Virus record (IMG/VR): IMGVR_UViG_3300036668_000044
Span: 1 to 47,970 of that record
Origin: a virus
Direction: 5' to 3' (one strand)
Length of the DNA: 47,970 nucleotides
Made by a program: the position numbers and the translations under genes. This document shows positions 25,101 to 33,577 of the stretch, piece by piece. Within the stretch, counting starts at the first letter, position 1, and each line of letters begins with the position of its first letter. Under the pieces are notes generated by a model that searched no databases, had not been told where the DNA came from, and was given only the letters and a program-made list of their open reading frames with translations.

Positions 25101-26035
25101 CTGCAGCACAGGCGGTACAGGAAGCCAGGTCCCAGGCAGCTTCAGACCAAGCTGACACGATGAAGGCAAACATTGACACAGCTAAGGAAAGAGAGTTAGC
25201 TTCCATAACTTCGACCAGTGGCCAAACGAGGGTTGAGCTGGAGAAGCAGATTGCTGGCTGGAAGCAAGAGATTGAAAGAATTGAGCACGATACCTTGGTC
25301 CCAGCCCAGAGGTCTCTAAACATAGCGGAAAAAGCAAGAGACGCACAGTTTGACACTCTGACCTATCTGGGTAGAACAGAAACGCAGTGGGGAGACATTG
25401 AGAACGCAACTAACCTAGCTCGAGTTGAAGCAGAGTCTTACATGGAGGCAATAAAGAAAGCTTTGGCTCTTCTTCCAGGACTAACTGGAGGTAAAGTAGA
25501 CTTAGGTATGGGTCCCGTAGACAAGGGCAACTCCAACGACTCTGAGACAGCAGAGCTTAACAGGCTAATTCAGATTACTAGAGACAGAGTCCGTAGTGGC
25601 AACTTTGAAGATGCAGCCATGGGGAAAAGGCTCGAGAGCATAAACATTGAAAGAATTAAAAAAGTTAGAGGCTTGACTGGAGATCAAAATACTATGGGTG
25701 GCAGAGGATACGCCATGGGTGGAGTGGTCAGAGGATATTCTATGGGAGGCCTGGTTCCCAAGTACTTTGCTAGCGGAGGCTTTGCTATGGGTTCTGACAC
25801 TGTTCCAGCAATGCTGACTCCAGGAGAGTTCGTAATGCGCAAGTCAGCAGTAAAGAGTTTCGGGGTAGATAAGATGAAGTCAATGAATAATGGAACATCC
25901 TCAGCTGATTCAGTGTATAATTATAGCTTGAACGTAAATGTTAAGTCAGATGCCAACCCTGACCAGATTGCTAGTGCAGTGATGCAAAAAATAAAGAGTA
26001 TAGACTCTCAAAGAATACGTGGAGGTAGGTCGTAA
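19196..26035 (+). CDS. Tape measure protein
   Basis: Protein of 2279 residues that sets tail length and is ejected with DNA. Hydrophobic segments lie at about 185-205, 541-575, 1165-1205 and 1239-1272 (for example FVVILTAVLGLIAPVALMTF), consistent with membrane insertion. The region 60-560 resembles the phage tape measure core family (TP901-like; LEATISVTNAFGISAEDLAG, MKEGGINASEGANALKSGLA). Residues 690-1150 are Ser/Lys/Gln-rich and low in structure. Helical, coiled-coil-rich parts occupy 1270-2150. Two SGG...G-[TS]-D-[ST] blocks occur, near 665-700 and at the C-terminus (FASGGFAMGSDTVPAMLTPG). No lysozyme or peptidase motif is visible. GAGGTG precedes the ATG. Confidence 0.95.
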   Translation: MADFEAKFGVNIDTTAALASIKQLQSQISTFHRQLAKGSAVNTASQQNLQRNLISDINSSGKFNASMQRVHSTTENFTNALEKNKLSMGQYFRYAGGASKTFGRKFISEFNTINKVARERVKTLQTQYIAMGRDANGALQSIAVRPLSLDMNNLATKTAIAAQKQQIFNQLLRQGSTNLLNFGKNTQWAGRQLMVGFTIPLAIFGSMAGKTFMKVEEEAIRFRRVYGELFTPPEEANAMIDQLKELASEFTQYGVSLESTLALASDVAAMGKTGADLMAQVSEATRLSVLGSVDQAKALEATISVTNAFGISAEDLAGKIDFLNAVENQTVTAIEDLTIAIPKAGPVIQQLGGSVEDLAYFLTAMKEGGINASEGANALKSGLARIINPTIKASEMMKGLGININGIVEGNAGDIKTTVTELAFALDELQPLQRSRAIEELFGKFQFARISTLFQNITKEGSQAARVLDLTRASTQELANLSSKELGAVSESTTFAFKKAFEDLRIAIAPIGEQFIKAATPIIQFATKLLSQFDKMGDGAKNFVVILTAVLGLIAPVALMTFGLLANGAANILKGFAALRTMFLRTAQDTSVLGSQTQYLTQEQLIANAASASLEQSHMRLTQQFTSETTAVSLLTAAYEKAALAASRLTAVRPMPTSIGKGAVKGYASGGIISGEGTGTSDSILAQVSNGEAIIPAKVVSKNPGFFAKLISGGIPGFAKGGILGGKVNVGGKEYGVPDGRSSGAMQSRIQGLADAGTSLDSLTSVMDKLEAQSKLTAAALKAEVRARGLSPKGGPSEVQRAHLTLPTKNADGSMGLSGLTREMSREQNIALRAGQNKDQFLKEYSSRKGGLTAAGEAGMRQTGALGPRESMSSDMVATMQQLDDEIGKLAHELSVDGLVSDAELAKAADIVIRKAESKSGNTGTAGSALRERQKAQVATRSAISSKMNAENIRSGKTSLRGNGVTLVDSNGAVQGKLHKADADRAHAARSAQEKREITAASRVSSSTTALAGQRSYTGYKQMSSPANSQSALIKKGAEDTKAYNKGVQSNKSQDQYMQNRDRKSPHRLAAKDGSDDAKAYNQGVKSGSRRSSSAGQQRQSGIVDAASQKPAGKRRSSTPQQNTSGDAARAAVAQRQSVVATQAQSAATKNSTARLQKMSGALSGGMFALTSLAGAGMMAGGKLGEVSQKVFQLSGVFFALIQITQMLTKESFLLSVANRKRAASEAAATVASAGGGGLKKGLAGLSAFVGGPMKMAFVAAGLAVAGLIAVFMHFKKKSDEAAKKVENLGKASNFSAEKLQALGTLFGKDINTSSPGSLGGKTNGKNADQKKQIDELSKSEELKAQFGDEIAGLESASNAQAKSIMRSLAFALASGGVDEESAGIILQSIAIAAEKGNLGLDFSKIPVTIPDLTKDRLEVSESANSAFDSALVRNTPNPTDVQKARQVFEEFGQQLTQDVISTASDLGSLRTEFENSAMSSLDFSTSVTKLLRPLTSLEEEMQKLLLPNLAEQLNLDPEAFVNVENLAGALSVLKAVAMGIDIDASFLETFNKRPKNSEDKKEQALAQRELNKIIEKNIELTIKGRKATEDKIITDQAAADLADLEAEVIAAKEKKAAFEALVLAGKDQTEALEMVSNGNMLVALTSAIAADEVNRLNNNMGDTTAVEDAMALFAELAAQELPSFDRTSGSGDKSPYQLAIESLKEERAQIKNNLKAYGLLRKAGMDISAASDAASDSTLALALATTKVGSKKYKEILSLVKEIDVVSKKNALRELLGGRSEQIQMQSQFLKIVPILSKMGVEAQDIVDILGNADLAKAFIADLKDGKLDAAALKNYLKQIEMMKSLEIQVTLTTPEGQAAAVSEAFSNISEWFATKKAAIDIQFRPRFDAAGKIIKEAEEAIESYTDKVSENEYQLSGIERSEDAINEKYEARIKSLEAIQNVNKLIQSQEKASLNVADALSRGDIAAAAQAVQEARSQAASDQADTMKANIDTAKERELASITSTSGQTRVELEKQIAGWKQEIERIEHDTLVPAQRSLNIAEKARDAQFDTLTYLGRTETQWGDIENATNLARVEAESYMEAIKKALALLPGLTGGKVDLGMGPVDKGNSNDSETAELNRLIQITRDRVRSGNFEDAAMGKRLESINIERIKKVRGLTGDQNTMGGRGYAMGGVVRGYSMGGLVPKYFASGGFAMGSDTVPAMLTPGEFVMRKSAVKSFGVDKMKSMNNGTSSADSVYNYSLNVNVKSDANPDQIASAVMQKIKSIDSQRIRGGRS

Positions 26036-26688
26036 TGGCAAGCAACGCTTATGTTACTGGTAGGCAGAAGTATGCAAGACCTCAAGCTGTGCTTTGGTCA
26101 GAGACAGAGCCTGTTCTGACAAACGGGTTATACCTGCCATCGGGTTCCGAGCCAGGTTCTAATAATTGGATCAAAGGCAATGACGAGTTCATAATCCTCT
26201 CTGACCACAACAGGCAACCTATTGATGTTGCTATAGAGAGAATAGAAAACAGGCAAAGGACTATTAACGGAAGAATGCGATCTCACCATATTGCAGACAA
26301 GATAACTCTAGCCCTGTCTTGGGACATGCTTCCTTCAAAATCTTACGCTTTAGACCCTAAGTTCGATACCGAGGGAAAGACTGAATACCTTGGCGGTTCT
26401 GGAGTCCCAGGTAAAACAGACATGGAGTATACGGTTGACGGTGGCGCTGGAGGCGCAGAGCTTCTTCACTGGTACAACAATCACCAAGGATCTTTTTGGG
26501 TAATGCTCTCTTACGACAATTACAAGGACACTGTTTTTAACGGAACAGACATGTACTCAGACCTGGCTATACAGAGGTACACTCAGGTAAAAGAAATGTT
26601 CGTTTCAGACTTTACCTATAGCATCCAAAAGAGGGGTGCTGGAAACTTAGATCTTTGGAATCTGTCCGTATCTCTGGAAGAGGCCTAA
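26035..26688 (+). CDS. Distal tail protein-like
   Basis: Protein of 217 residues directly after the tape measure gene, where the distal tail (Dit) protein is usual. Beta-rich, with DEFIILSDHNRQPIDVAIERI (about 50-70), a DKITLALSWDMLPSKSYAL segment and LDLWNLSVSLEEA at the end. It probably forms the hub linking the tube to the tail tip. GGAGGT lies about 10 bases before the ATG, and the start overlaps the tape measure stop by one base. Confidence 0.6.
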   Translation: MASNAYVTGRQKYARPQAVLWSETEPVLTNGLYLPSGSEPGSNNWIKGNDEFIILSDHNRQPIDVAIERIENRQRTINGRMRSHHIADKITLALSWDMLPSKSYALDPKFDTEGKTEYLGGSGVPGKTDMEYTVDGGAGGAELLHWYNNHQGSFWVMLSYDNYKDTVFNGTDMYSDLAIQRYTQVKEMFVSDFTYSIQKRGAGNLDLWNLSVSLEEA

Positions 26689-29600
26689 ATGTATAATAGT
26701 CCAGAACTCAGTTCTCACATAAACACATCTGCAACAATAAAGTCTCAGACCCTAATCTTGGCTGAGTGGAATATGAACTTTGCAGATAATATAGAATTGG
26801 TAGGAAACTACAGATTTCGTCCAAGGGATGAAACAAAGTTCTCAAACATCCCTAATTCCTTTGATCCCTATGACACTGGTGGATACTACACAAACGCCAC
26901 CGATGCGGATGTCGTAATCCAAGGAGGATACCTAGACCAAACACTAAGCAGTCAAGAGTTAATTCCCACAGCCTTTCTTTCTATAAAGCAAAAAGAAAAA
27001 CTTCTATATTCTTTAGATGACTGCTTTGCAAGGTTCAGGCCAAGGTCTGGAATAAACAAGCTTCGCATTGGAGTAAATAACAACTATACTCACTCTGCAA
27101 ACATGTATATGTCTCAGAGACCAAGGTACTATGCTTCAGATAAGAAAGACAAGTTTAAGTACTGGACGTCATACAGGACAGAGGGTGGCATAGAGTATGG
27201 GATTGCTAATGATCAGCAGGGCAGTAAGTTCTACATAAGTGATGCAGCCCCCTTCGTAGTATACAAAGAGCCTGTGCCAGCTAACAGAGTTGTCGTAAAG
27301 ATGCAGACGAATATTGGTTCCATAGATCTGGGACCCTTCTCTACAGAGGACGGAGCAATAGATGATCCTTTATACGGAGAGCTCTATCAGACGACACCTG
27401 TTGACTGGGAAATCCAGTACTTAGATGCCGATAACTCCTGGGTAAACGCACTATCATTCTTATCATCTGACAGGAGAAGAGATGGGTCTCCTATCATCGG
27501 TTCCGACGGATATGTGGAGATTGGATACGGCCTAGACATACCAGAAGCTTTTGTAGAAAGTTTTAGCCTGGTGGGAGAAGTTTCCGACTTTCTTTCTTTA
27601 GTGCCATCCGACAGGGTCGGAGACGCATACCTGGTCAGGGATAACGCTTCTGACGGTGGGACATACCACGTATGGACAGGAACGTATTACATGTCATTTG
27701 CTTCAAGTTATTCTTGGAGGCTCACCGACTATGAGAATGACTCTTATAAGATCATAACATCTAAGATCGTAAACGCAGATAGCTTTGTCTCCGTGTCTGG
27801 ACTTCCAGAGTACAGAGAGTTCAAGTACATCAACGGTCTTCGGGTAGTGGCCAAGACCATGAATAACCTAAACTCCACTTTTGACCTTATCGATCTATCG
27901 CCTAGGCTGGTTGCGGATATCTCAGATTATACAGAAGCTTTGTCTATACAAAAGAACGCCTCAGACTTAGGTATTAGTGGTTTGCCAGTTGGACAGCTAC
28001 TAGCCTCCACGGGATCTATAACAATCTTTGACCCCGACAGAGCCTTTGACAAAAACAATAAAAAAAGTCTTATCTCTAAGTATGCTGCAAACAACCTCAG
28101 CATATCAATCTTTGATGCCTTTTTTGGCGTGGATGGGGTCGATTACTACGTTCCGATAAAGACTCTATACGCAGATGGATTCCCCCAGATAGAACACGCA
28201 AACAGAAAAGTAACTATTAATCTAAGGGACAAGTTTTTCTATTTCGAGTCCCTCCAGGCACCACAAGTATTCCTCCCAGATATATCGCTCTCTTATGCAA
28301 TATCAGTATTGCTAGACTCGATTGGATTTTCTAATTACGTATTCAAGAGACTAGATTCAGAGTCTGATCCTGTAATCCCCTTCTTCTACGTTCCACCAGA
28401 CAAGACAGTAGCCGAAATTCTTAATGAGTTGGCGGTGTCTACCCAGTCAGCAATGTACTTTGACGAGGACAACAACTTCATAGTTTGCTCCAGAGGTTAC
28501 ATGCTTCCAGGATCTGGGGAAAGACTTTCGGATACAGTTATATACGGAAGCAAGGATGACTCAAAAAACCTAGAGTCAATCATTGACGTAGCCCAGCAGG
28601 GAATGGAAGTCTTTAACGACGGGAACATAAACTTCTCCGTAAACTATATTCAGAAGAGTTACGGAACAATAAGGCAAGCCTACGTAATGGACAAAGATAA
28701 GACCTGGATCTATAAGCCAGTGCTGCTCTGGGAAGTTCCATCGGAGGACACAACTAAGGCTATTAATGAAAGCTCTTCCACTCAGTCTGGGTACGTACTA
28801 GGGGCTATGCCACTTAATACAAGTGTTACGGACGTAATCCCCTACGTGTCTAATGGAGAAGTCAGGAATAACATTATTGACATTGGAGAAGCTGTCTACT
28901 GGCTATCTAGGTATAGTGGTTACTTCTACGCTAACGGAGAAATTATAAGATTTGATGCAGTTGAGTACAGCGTTCCTCAAAGAGTGACAAGTAACAATGC
29001 CACCTCAGCAAGTAACGTTTGGCTAACAAGTACACAAGACTACAAAGAGTATTTCTCCCAGCTACCTTTTAATGGAAAGATCTATCCAACAGGAAGAATT
29101 CGGATTTACGCAGAGCCTAACTTTGAGTCTAACCAGGGGCTAGTCAGCTTAAAAAATGGAGAAGTGGCTAAACATGGTAGAGGCCAATTCGGAACAGAGG
29201 TGACCTCCCACTCTGCAGGAATAGACAATTACTGGACAGGACTTTCTTCAATTTCTGGAACAGTCTCTGACCCATTCAGTAAGAGGGCCCTAGACGCAGC
29301 ACAAGCTACAGGTCTAGCATCCTTTGCGATCAACGTGTCTGATACTGGTTCATCTGGAACTACAGATATCCTAGAGGTTAAGTCAAGAGCTTCTAAGTCC
29401 TATAGGTCAAGTACCATCAAAAACTTTTTGTCTAACACCTACGAGATGGAGTCCACTGACTCCCAAGCTCTCTATAGCCCAGACACCCTGCAAGCTTCAG
29501 CTTTGGTCTTTAACGGACCTAGCCTTGCATCTGACCAACTGTCAAAGAACCACGTATCTTATGTCTACAAGTCTCTTGCAGGAAGAGAAACTTCAATGAC

Positions 29601-31035
29601 AAGCTTTGGGACTCGAATGAGGATTATTGGCAAGATAGAAAACAGCGAGACAACTTCTCAGTCCCCAGCAGGAGGCATGCCATACTATACAGTATCAGGT
29701 GGCTCAGCAAATCAGGATGCCTCCATATCTGGTGGATCAGGTGGGCTAGGAGTTCTGATAGAGCCAACATACGGAACTGGATACTACTTTGAGCTAGCAG
29801 CCTTGTCAGATAGAAACATTGAGAACTATGACACTGGAAACATTTATAACATAGCTTTTTACAAAAGCACAAAGTCAGGATCAGGGAATAAGATACAGTT
29901 CCAGACTCACTACCTTTGGAACGGACTCTCTAGTGTCCTAGTCGATGACGGCAAGTTTACTGGACAAGGAAGAATTTTAGCAGAAGAAAACACCACAGTA
30001 TACGACCTGGCAGTAGAGTATGAAGACTTTGCTTCCTACAGAAGGTTTTACTTATACATCAACGGAACCCAAATTGCAACCGTAGATGATAAAGATCCCC
30101 TTCCTGTATATCAGAACATGTCTATGTTTGTCAGGGGTTCCTCACGGTGCATGTTTGAGCATGTGTTTGCTTTGTCAAATAACTACGGAGAGAACCCCTC
30201 TTCAAAGATTGATGCTCCAATCTCCACTGCCTTTGGAACTCAGTCAATAACCTCAAACGAAGCCTTTAGAAAGTATTCTATCTCTGGTCTAGTTCAGTCG
30301 ACATACCTGTCTGGGATAAGTAGCTCAGGAACAAAGTACAACATTTTTTACGATGAGTTCGGGACCATAATGAGAGAGGCAGCCTACTTTGACATAAAGT
30401 ATGATAAAGCTTACCCAGCTCTCTACGCCAGACTATCTCCTACGTTTAACAAGCTAAGAGGCTACGTGGTATCTGGATTCCAAGGAAACCCCTATGGGGC
30501 AGAGTTCTTAATCTTTAACGCTACAGATACACAGTTAGTCCTAGATGAGACAAGTGGAAACTACCTAAGGATCCAGGGTGTTACTTTTACCCAGTCAGGC
30601 CAGACTGCATTATCCGTAGACGAGTTCTACCAAAAGCACAGCGACCTAAGAGACACCTCGTTTGTCAATGATCCAGAAATCAGGTCTCCGCTATTAGTAA
30701 AAGAAGAATACAAGAACATAAAAGATAGCAGAATGAAGTATGGAAGAAGAGAGTTCACTCTTGACGCAAACTACTTGCAGACAAATGAAGACGCAAGGTC
30801 AATGATGTCATGGGTCATGTCAAAAGTATCTAAGGAGAGATTGGCTGTAGGAGTAGATATATTCCCTAACCCTATGATACAGCTGGGAGATATCGTAAAC
30901 ATATACTACAAAGACTCTGACGGTACGGACAGAATCTTGCCAGAAACTATTCAGTTTGTAGTATACTCAATATCATACACAAAGAATAGTGGCGACAGTT
31001 CCTCTATGATGTTATACCTAAGTGAGGTAGGATAA
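26689..31035 (+). CDS. Large tail tip / minor tail protein with LamG-like insert
   Basis: Protein of 1448 residues. The N-terminal half (to about 640) resembles phage tail-associated baseplate proteins: PVDWEIQYLDADNSW, VTINLRDKFFYFESLQAPQV, SVLLDSIGFSNYVF, FFYVPPDKTVAEILNELAVS with STQSAMYFDEDNNFIV (about 565-605). A jelly-roll-like insert lies at about 970-1170. The C-terminus (1340-1448) returns to a tail-tip pattern (ANYLQTNEDARSMMSWVMSK ... GDIVNIYYKDSDGTDRIL). It is probably the tail-tip hub that carries the fibres. A TATAAT sequence at its 5' end is part of codons 2 and 3 and is not taken as a promoter. Confidence 0.75.
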   Translation: MYNSPELSSHINTSATIKSQTLILAEWNMNFADNIELVGNYRFRPRDETKFSNIPNSFDPYDTGGYYTNATDADVVIQGGYLDQTLSSQELIPTAFLSIKQKEKLLYSLDDCFARFRPRSGINKLRIGVNNNYTHSANMYMSQRPRYYASDKKDKFKYWTSYRTEGGIEYGIANDQQGSKFYISDAAPFVVYKEPVPANRVVVKMQTNIGSIDLGPFSTEDGAIDDPLYGELYQTTPVDWEIQYLDADNSWVNALSFLSSDRRRDGSPIIGSDGYVEIGYGLDIPEAFVESFSLVGEVSDFLSLVPSDRVGDAYLVRDNASDGGTYHVWTGTYYMSFASSYSWRLTDYENDSYKIITSKIVNADSFVSVSGLPEYREFKYINGLRVVAKTMNNLNSTFDLIDLSPRLVADISDYTEALSIQKNASDLGISGLPVGQLLASTGSITIFDPDRAFDKNNKKSLISKYAANNLSISIFDAFFGVDGVDYYVPIKTLYADGFPQIEHANRKVTINLRDKFFYFESLQAPQVFLPDISLSYAISVLLDSIGFSNYVFKRLDSESDPVIPFFYVPPDKTVAEILNELAVSTQSAMYFDEDNNFIVCSRGYMLPGSGERLSDTVIYGSKDDSKNLESIIDVAQQGMEVFNDGNINFSVNYIQKSYGTIRQAYVMDKDKTWIYKPVLLWEVPSEDTTKAINESSSTQSGYVLGAMPLNTSVTDVIPYVSNGEVRNNIIDIGEAVYWLSRYSGYFYANGEIIRFDAVEYSVPQRVTSNNATSASNVWLTSTQDYKEYFSQLPFNGKIYPTGRIRIYAEPNFESNQGLVSLKNGEVAKHGRGQFGTEVTSHSAGIDNYWTGLSSISGTVSDPFSKRALDAAQATGLASFAINVSDTGSSGTTDILEVKSRASKSYRSSTIKNFLSNTYEMESTDSQALYSPDTLQASALVFNGPSLASDQLSKNHVSYVYKSLAGRETSMTSFGTRMRIIGKIENSETTSQSPAGGMPYYTVSGGSANQDASISGGSGGLGVLIEPTYGTGYYFELAALSDRNIENYDTGNIYNIAFYKSTKSGSGNKIQFQTHYLWNGLSSVLVDDGKFTGQGRILAEENTTVYDLAVEYEDFASYRRFYLYINGTQIATVDDKDPLPVYQNMSMFVRGSSRCMFEHVFALSNNYGENPSSKIDAPISTAFGTQSITSNEAFRKYSISGLVQSTYLSGISSSGTKYNIFYDEFGTIMREAAYFDIKYDKAYPALYARLSPTFNKLRGYVVSGFQGNPYGAEFLIFNATDTQLVLDETSGNYLRIQGVTFTQSGQTALSVDEFYQKHSDLRDTSFVNDPEIRSPLLVKEEYKNIKDSRMKYGRREFTLDANYLQTNEDARSMMSWVMSKVSKERLAVGVDIFPNPMIQLGDIVNIYYKDSDGTDRILPETIQFVVYSISYTKNSGDSSSMMLYLSEVG

Positions 31036-31036
31036 G

Positions 31037-31513
31037 ATGGCTTCAGCAACACCAGAACTTCCCCAGATTATTGCAAAGACATATGCTACATCCAGCGAAG
31101 ACTTTTTAAAGCCAGCTACGATAGACCTAATGCTTGATAGTTCAGAAGTAACTATAGAGCTAATGACAAACCTAATCTTTGAAGAGATAGGTGGGCAAGA
31201 GCTAATTAGTCTTAGTAGGCATGACATGCTTAACGGGCAAGATGTGTCCTACCAGCCCATAAGAAACATGAACAGGATAGCCTTGCAGTATAGCCCTCGA
31301 TCCTTAGTTCCCCTATCGGGCTCTTCTGACGAGTTCTTTAAAAACTTTGCAATTAACATAGATGAAAAGCTTCCTACAGAAGAATACTCGGTGGGATACT
31401 TCGAGGATGTTACTGGAGATATCGTCATAAACTTAAACAATATTTCCCAAGATGAGCAAGTAGAGATCCAGGTTATTTCATCTACAAGGCTATTTAATGA
31501 TACAATATACTAG
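31037..31513 (+). CDS. Minor tail protein, unknown
   Basis: Protein of 158 residues starting MASATPELPQIIAKTYATSS, one base after the tail-tip gene. It has a helical N-terminus (residues 20-60) and a beta C-terminal half (VGYFEDVTGDIVINLNNISQ). GAGGTAGG lies before its ATG. It probably belongs to the tail-tip set by position. No family is recognised. Confidence 0.6.
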   Translation: MASATPELPQIIAKTYATSSEDFLKPATIDLMLDSSEVTIELMTNLIFEEIGGQELISLSRHDMLNGQDVSYQPIRNMNRIALQYSPRSLVPLSGSSDEFFKNFAINIDEKLPTEEYSVGYFEDVTGDIVINLNNISQDEQVEIQVISSTRLFNDTIY

Positions 31514-31521
31514 GAACAACT

Positions 31522-32670
31522 ATGATTACTAATACTGGAAAAACTATACTTGCCAAATATCTTATTGGCCAAGCACCTGCCTATGCCTCGTATATTGCAG
31601 TAGGTTGCGGACCAAACGCACTCTTGAAAACAGACGTAATCCCCTCAGAAGAATTTGCAGTAAAGACAAGCTTAGACTTTGAGATGTTCAGAGTTCCCAT
31701 AATCTCTAGGGGTTACGTACAGGATGATGGAGTATCGAAGATAGTTTTGACGGCAGAGCTACCGACCTCTGACAGGTACGAAATCACCGAGCTTGGAGTT
31801 TATTCAGCAGGCTCAAACCCTTCAGCAGGAGCTTACGACTCCAGGATGGTCTATGCCTTTAGCAGCAACGAAAGTTGGGAACAGCACACAGGAGAAACCA
31901 TCTCTCAAATACCAAACATTTTGGTATCTCTAGGAGACGAAGTAACAACTTATAACATTGTACAAACTGCTAATGCATTCTTTACTAACGCAGACAATAA
32001 GACAATGTCTAACACTGCCAGGATAGGTAGAAACGAGACCCCCAGGTACTTAAACAGTACTCTTTTTATAGCAGGAAACTCCTCCACTTTGACCTATGAT
32101 GGAACACACCTGACACCAACCAGCGGTAGCCATGTACACATTACAGGTATTTCTGCAGACTACAATAAGAACTCTCCAGAGGATGAGCTAAGGCTAGTAT
32201 TTTCTGTAGTCAACAGAGAGGCTAACTCAGCTCTCATTCCCGACTCAGTAAAGATTATAGTTGAGTTCACCTCTGCAGACACTTCACTAGAATCGGGAGA
32301 CTGGGCCAGGATGGAAGTTGTCGTGGATGACATCTCTTCCTCGGATGCCTCAACCCAAAAGCATGACTTTACAAATGACAGATATGTTAACTATACTATT
32401 CAGCTAAATGACCTGAGTACCAGTGAAGGCTTTTCCTGGCAGAATGTATCGACAGTTAAAGTCTACGCTTCCGCAGAGGTGGGTGGGGTAGTCACAAATG
32501 ATTTCTACATCGCTCTTGACGGCCTTAGGCTTGAGAACGTAACAAGCTTTAATCCTCTATATGGACTTTCTGGATACTCCGTGATTCAGACTTTGGACGC
32601 TACGCCAATTACAAAATTTGCCAATACGGCAAACTTGGTAGAGTTTAGGTTTGGCCTGGGGGTAGAATAA
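31522..32670 (+). CDS. Tail fibre / tip protein with conserved N-terminal domain
   Basis: Protein of 382 residues. The start MITNTGKTILAKYLIGQAPA then YASYIAVGCGPNA is a frequent N-terminal attachment domain of fibre-like proteins in actinophage-type siphoviruses, and RYEITELGVYSAG (about 89-101) belongs to it. Residues 185-350 look like a carbohydrate-binding beta sandwich (LRLVFSVVNRE ... FYIALDGLRLENV). The gene before ends in ATATACTAG, so a TATACT box (31506-31511) lies 10 bases from this ATG, but AGGAA also fits a ribosome site. Likely a host-contact protein. Confidence 0.65.
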   Translation: MITNTGKTILAKYLIGQAPAYASYIAVGCGPNALLKTDVIPSEEFAVKTSLDFEMFRVPIISRGYVQDDGVSKIVLTAELPTSDRYEITELGVYSAGSNPSAGAYDSRMVYAFSSNESWEQHTGETISQIPNILVSLGDEVTTYNIVQTANAFFTNADNKTMSNTARIGRNETPRYLNSTLFIAGNSSTLTYDGTHLTPTSGSHVHITGISADYNKNSPEDELRLVFSVVNREANSALIPDSVKIIVEFTSADTSLESGDWARMEVVVDDISSSDASTQKHDFTNDRYVNYTIQLNDLSTSEGFSWQNVSTVKVYASAEVGGVVTNDFYIALDGLRLENVTSFNPLYGLSGYSVIQTLDATPITKFANTANLVEFRFGLGVE

Positions 32671-33101
32671 TGGCAATCAAAAAAGCCAAGTTCCCAGCAT
32701 CCCAGCTCCCAGCTATCAACGCAGAAACCGAGGGGTATCTGTTTAGGTTTCGAATTGTGTCTGAAGATAAGAACAGAACCTCTGCGTGGTCACCTGTATA
32801 CTCCCTAGACCCTGATTACGTTTATGACTTGGGTGTAGCAGCTCTCACCGTGTCAGGTTCAATTCTCACAGTATCTTGGGATGCAGTAAATATTGTTATT
32901 AACGAAGAGAACGTTAGGCTAGTGAACAACTATGATATATGGGTTAGCTGGAACGGATCTGACTACGAGTTTTACGGATCAACTCCTGTAACGTATGCGA
33001 ATATCTTAAAGCCTGCTTCTGCAACAGCAAACGCTGTGAGAATCTACCACAAGACTAACCCCCCTACAGAAATACCAAAGTTTAAGCTATACGACATATA
33101 G
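32670..33101 (+). CDS. Small beta-sandwich tail protein
   Basis: Protein of 143 residues. It contains a fibronectin III-like arrangement: YLFRFRIVSEDKNRTSAWSP, GSILTVSWDAVN and a YDIWVSWNGSDYEFYG strand pair. It overlaps the previous stop by one base (TAATG). It is probably attached to the tail tip or its fibres. Confidence 0.55.
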   Translation: MAIKKAKFPASQLPAINAETEGYLFRFRIVSEDKNRTSAWSPVYSLDPDYVYDLGVAALTVSGSILTVSWDAVNIVINEENVRLVNNYDIWVSWNGSDYEFYGSTPVTYANILKPASATANAVRIYHKTNPPTEIPKFKLYDI

Positions 33102-33112
33102 CCATCGCCTTG

Positions 33113-33121
33113 TGCTATAAT
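33113..33121 (+). promoter_or_regulatory. Near-leaderless extended -10 promoter (TGcTATAAT)
   Basis: TATAAT at 33116-33121 preceded by TGc, 8 bases before ATG 33130. No ribosome site is seen in the gap. Confidence 0.7.
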
Positions 33122-33129
33122 TAACTACT

Positions 33130-33573
33130 ATGGCTAGAATACCAACACCCACAAGAGGACAACCTCTCGATGTATCGTACATCTATCAGATCGTTGAAGC
33201 AATCAACGAACTTGCTAACCTGGCGTCTTCATCAACTTATAAGTATGCCTCCATAGATACTACCTCTGGAGCCCAGAACATGCTTATGACGGAAACCCGT
33301 CTTACCGCAGGTGAGATTGCGGTATATCCAACCTTGACGTCTATCACAGCAAAGACTTCCAAAGCGTTTTCTTATTCATTCAAGGGCGAGTATAAGTATC
33401 CTCCAATCGTAACAGCTACGCCTGTTCTGATCGAGGGCACATCGGCTGGTCAAGACATGTCTGTTATCATAACTAGTATTACAACTTCAAGAGTGGACGG
33501 TAGCGTTACCTTCAACACTGGTGGTACAATCGCAGCTAAGGTTGATATCATTGCCGTGGGCGTACCCCTATAA
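33130..33573 (+). CDS. Small fibre-like tail protein
   Basis: Protein of 147 residues. Residues 1-40 form a helical attachment segment (GQPLDVSYIYQIVEAINELA). The rest is beta-rich (FSYSFKGEYKYPPIVTATPV, GSVTFNTGGTIAAKVDIIAV). The architecture resembles short phage fibre tips. It is the last structural gene of the block and has its own apparently leaderless promoter. Confidence 0.55.
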   Translation: MARIPTPTRGQPLDVSYIYQIVEAINELANLASSSTYKYASIDTTSGAQNMLMTETRLTAGEIAVYPTLTSITAKTSKAFSYSFKGEYKYPPIVTATPVLIEGTSAGQDMSVIITSITTSRVDGSVTFNTGGTIAAKVDIIAVGVPL

Positions 33574-33577
33574 AACT

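Noticed and set aside
26692-26697. TATAAT at the beginning of the large tail-tip gene
   Set aside because: It forms codons 2 and 3 of that gene and no start codon follows at a useful distance, so it was not called a promoter.
31506-31511. TATACT box overlapping the stop before the fibre gene at 31522
   Set aside because: The 10-base gap would leave a 3 to 4 base leader, and an AGGAA ribosome site also fits a readthrough operon. Ambiguous, so not listed as a promoter.
33569-33574. TATAAA just before the HTH regulator
   Set aside because: Only 3 bases separate it from the ATG at 33578, too few for a start at or before the codon. Transcription would begin inside the gene.
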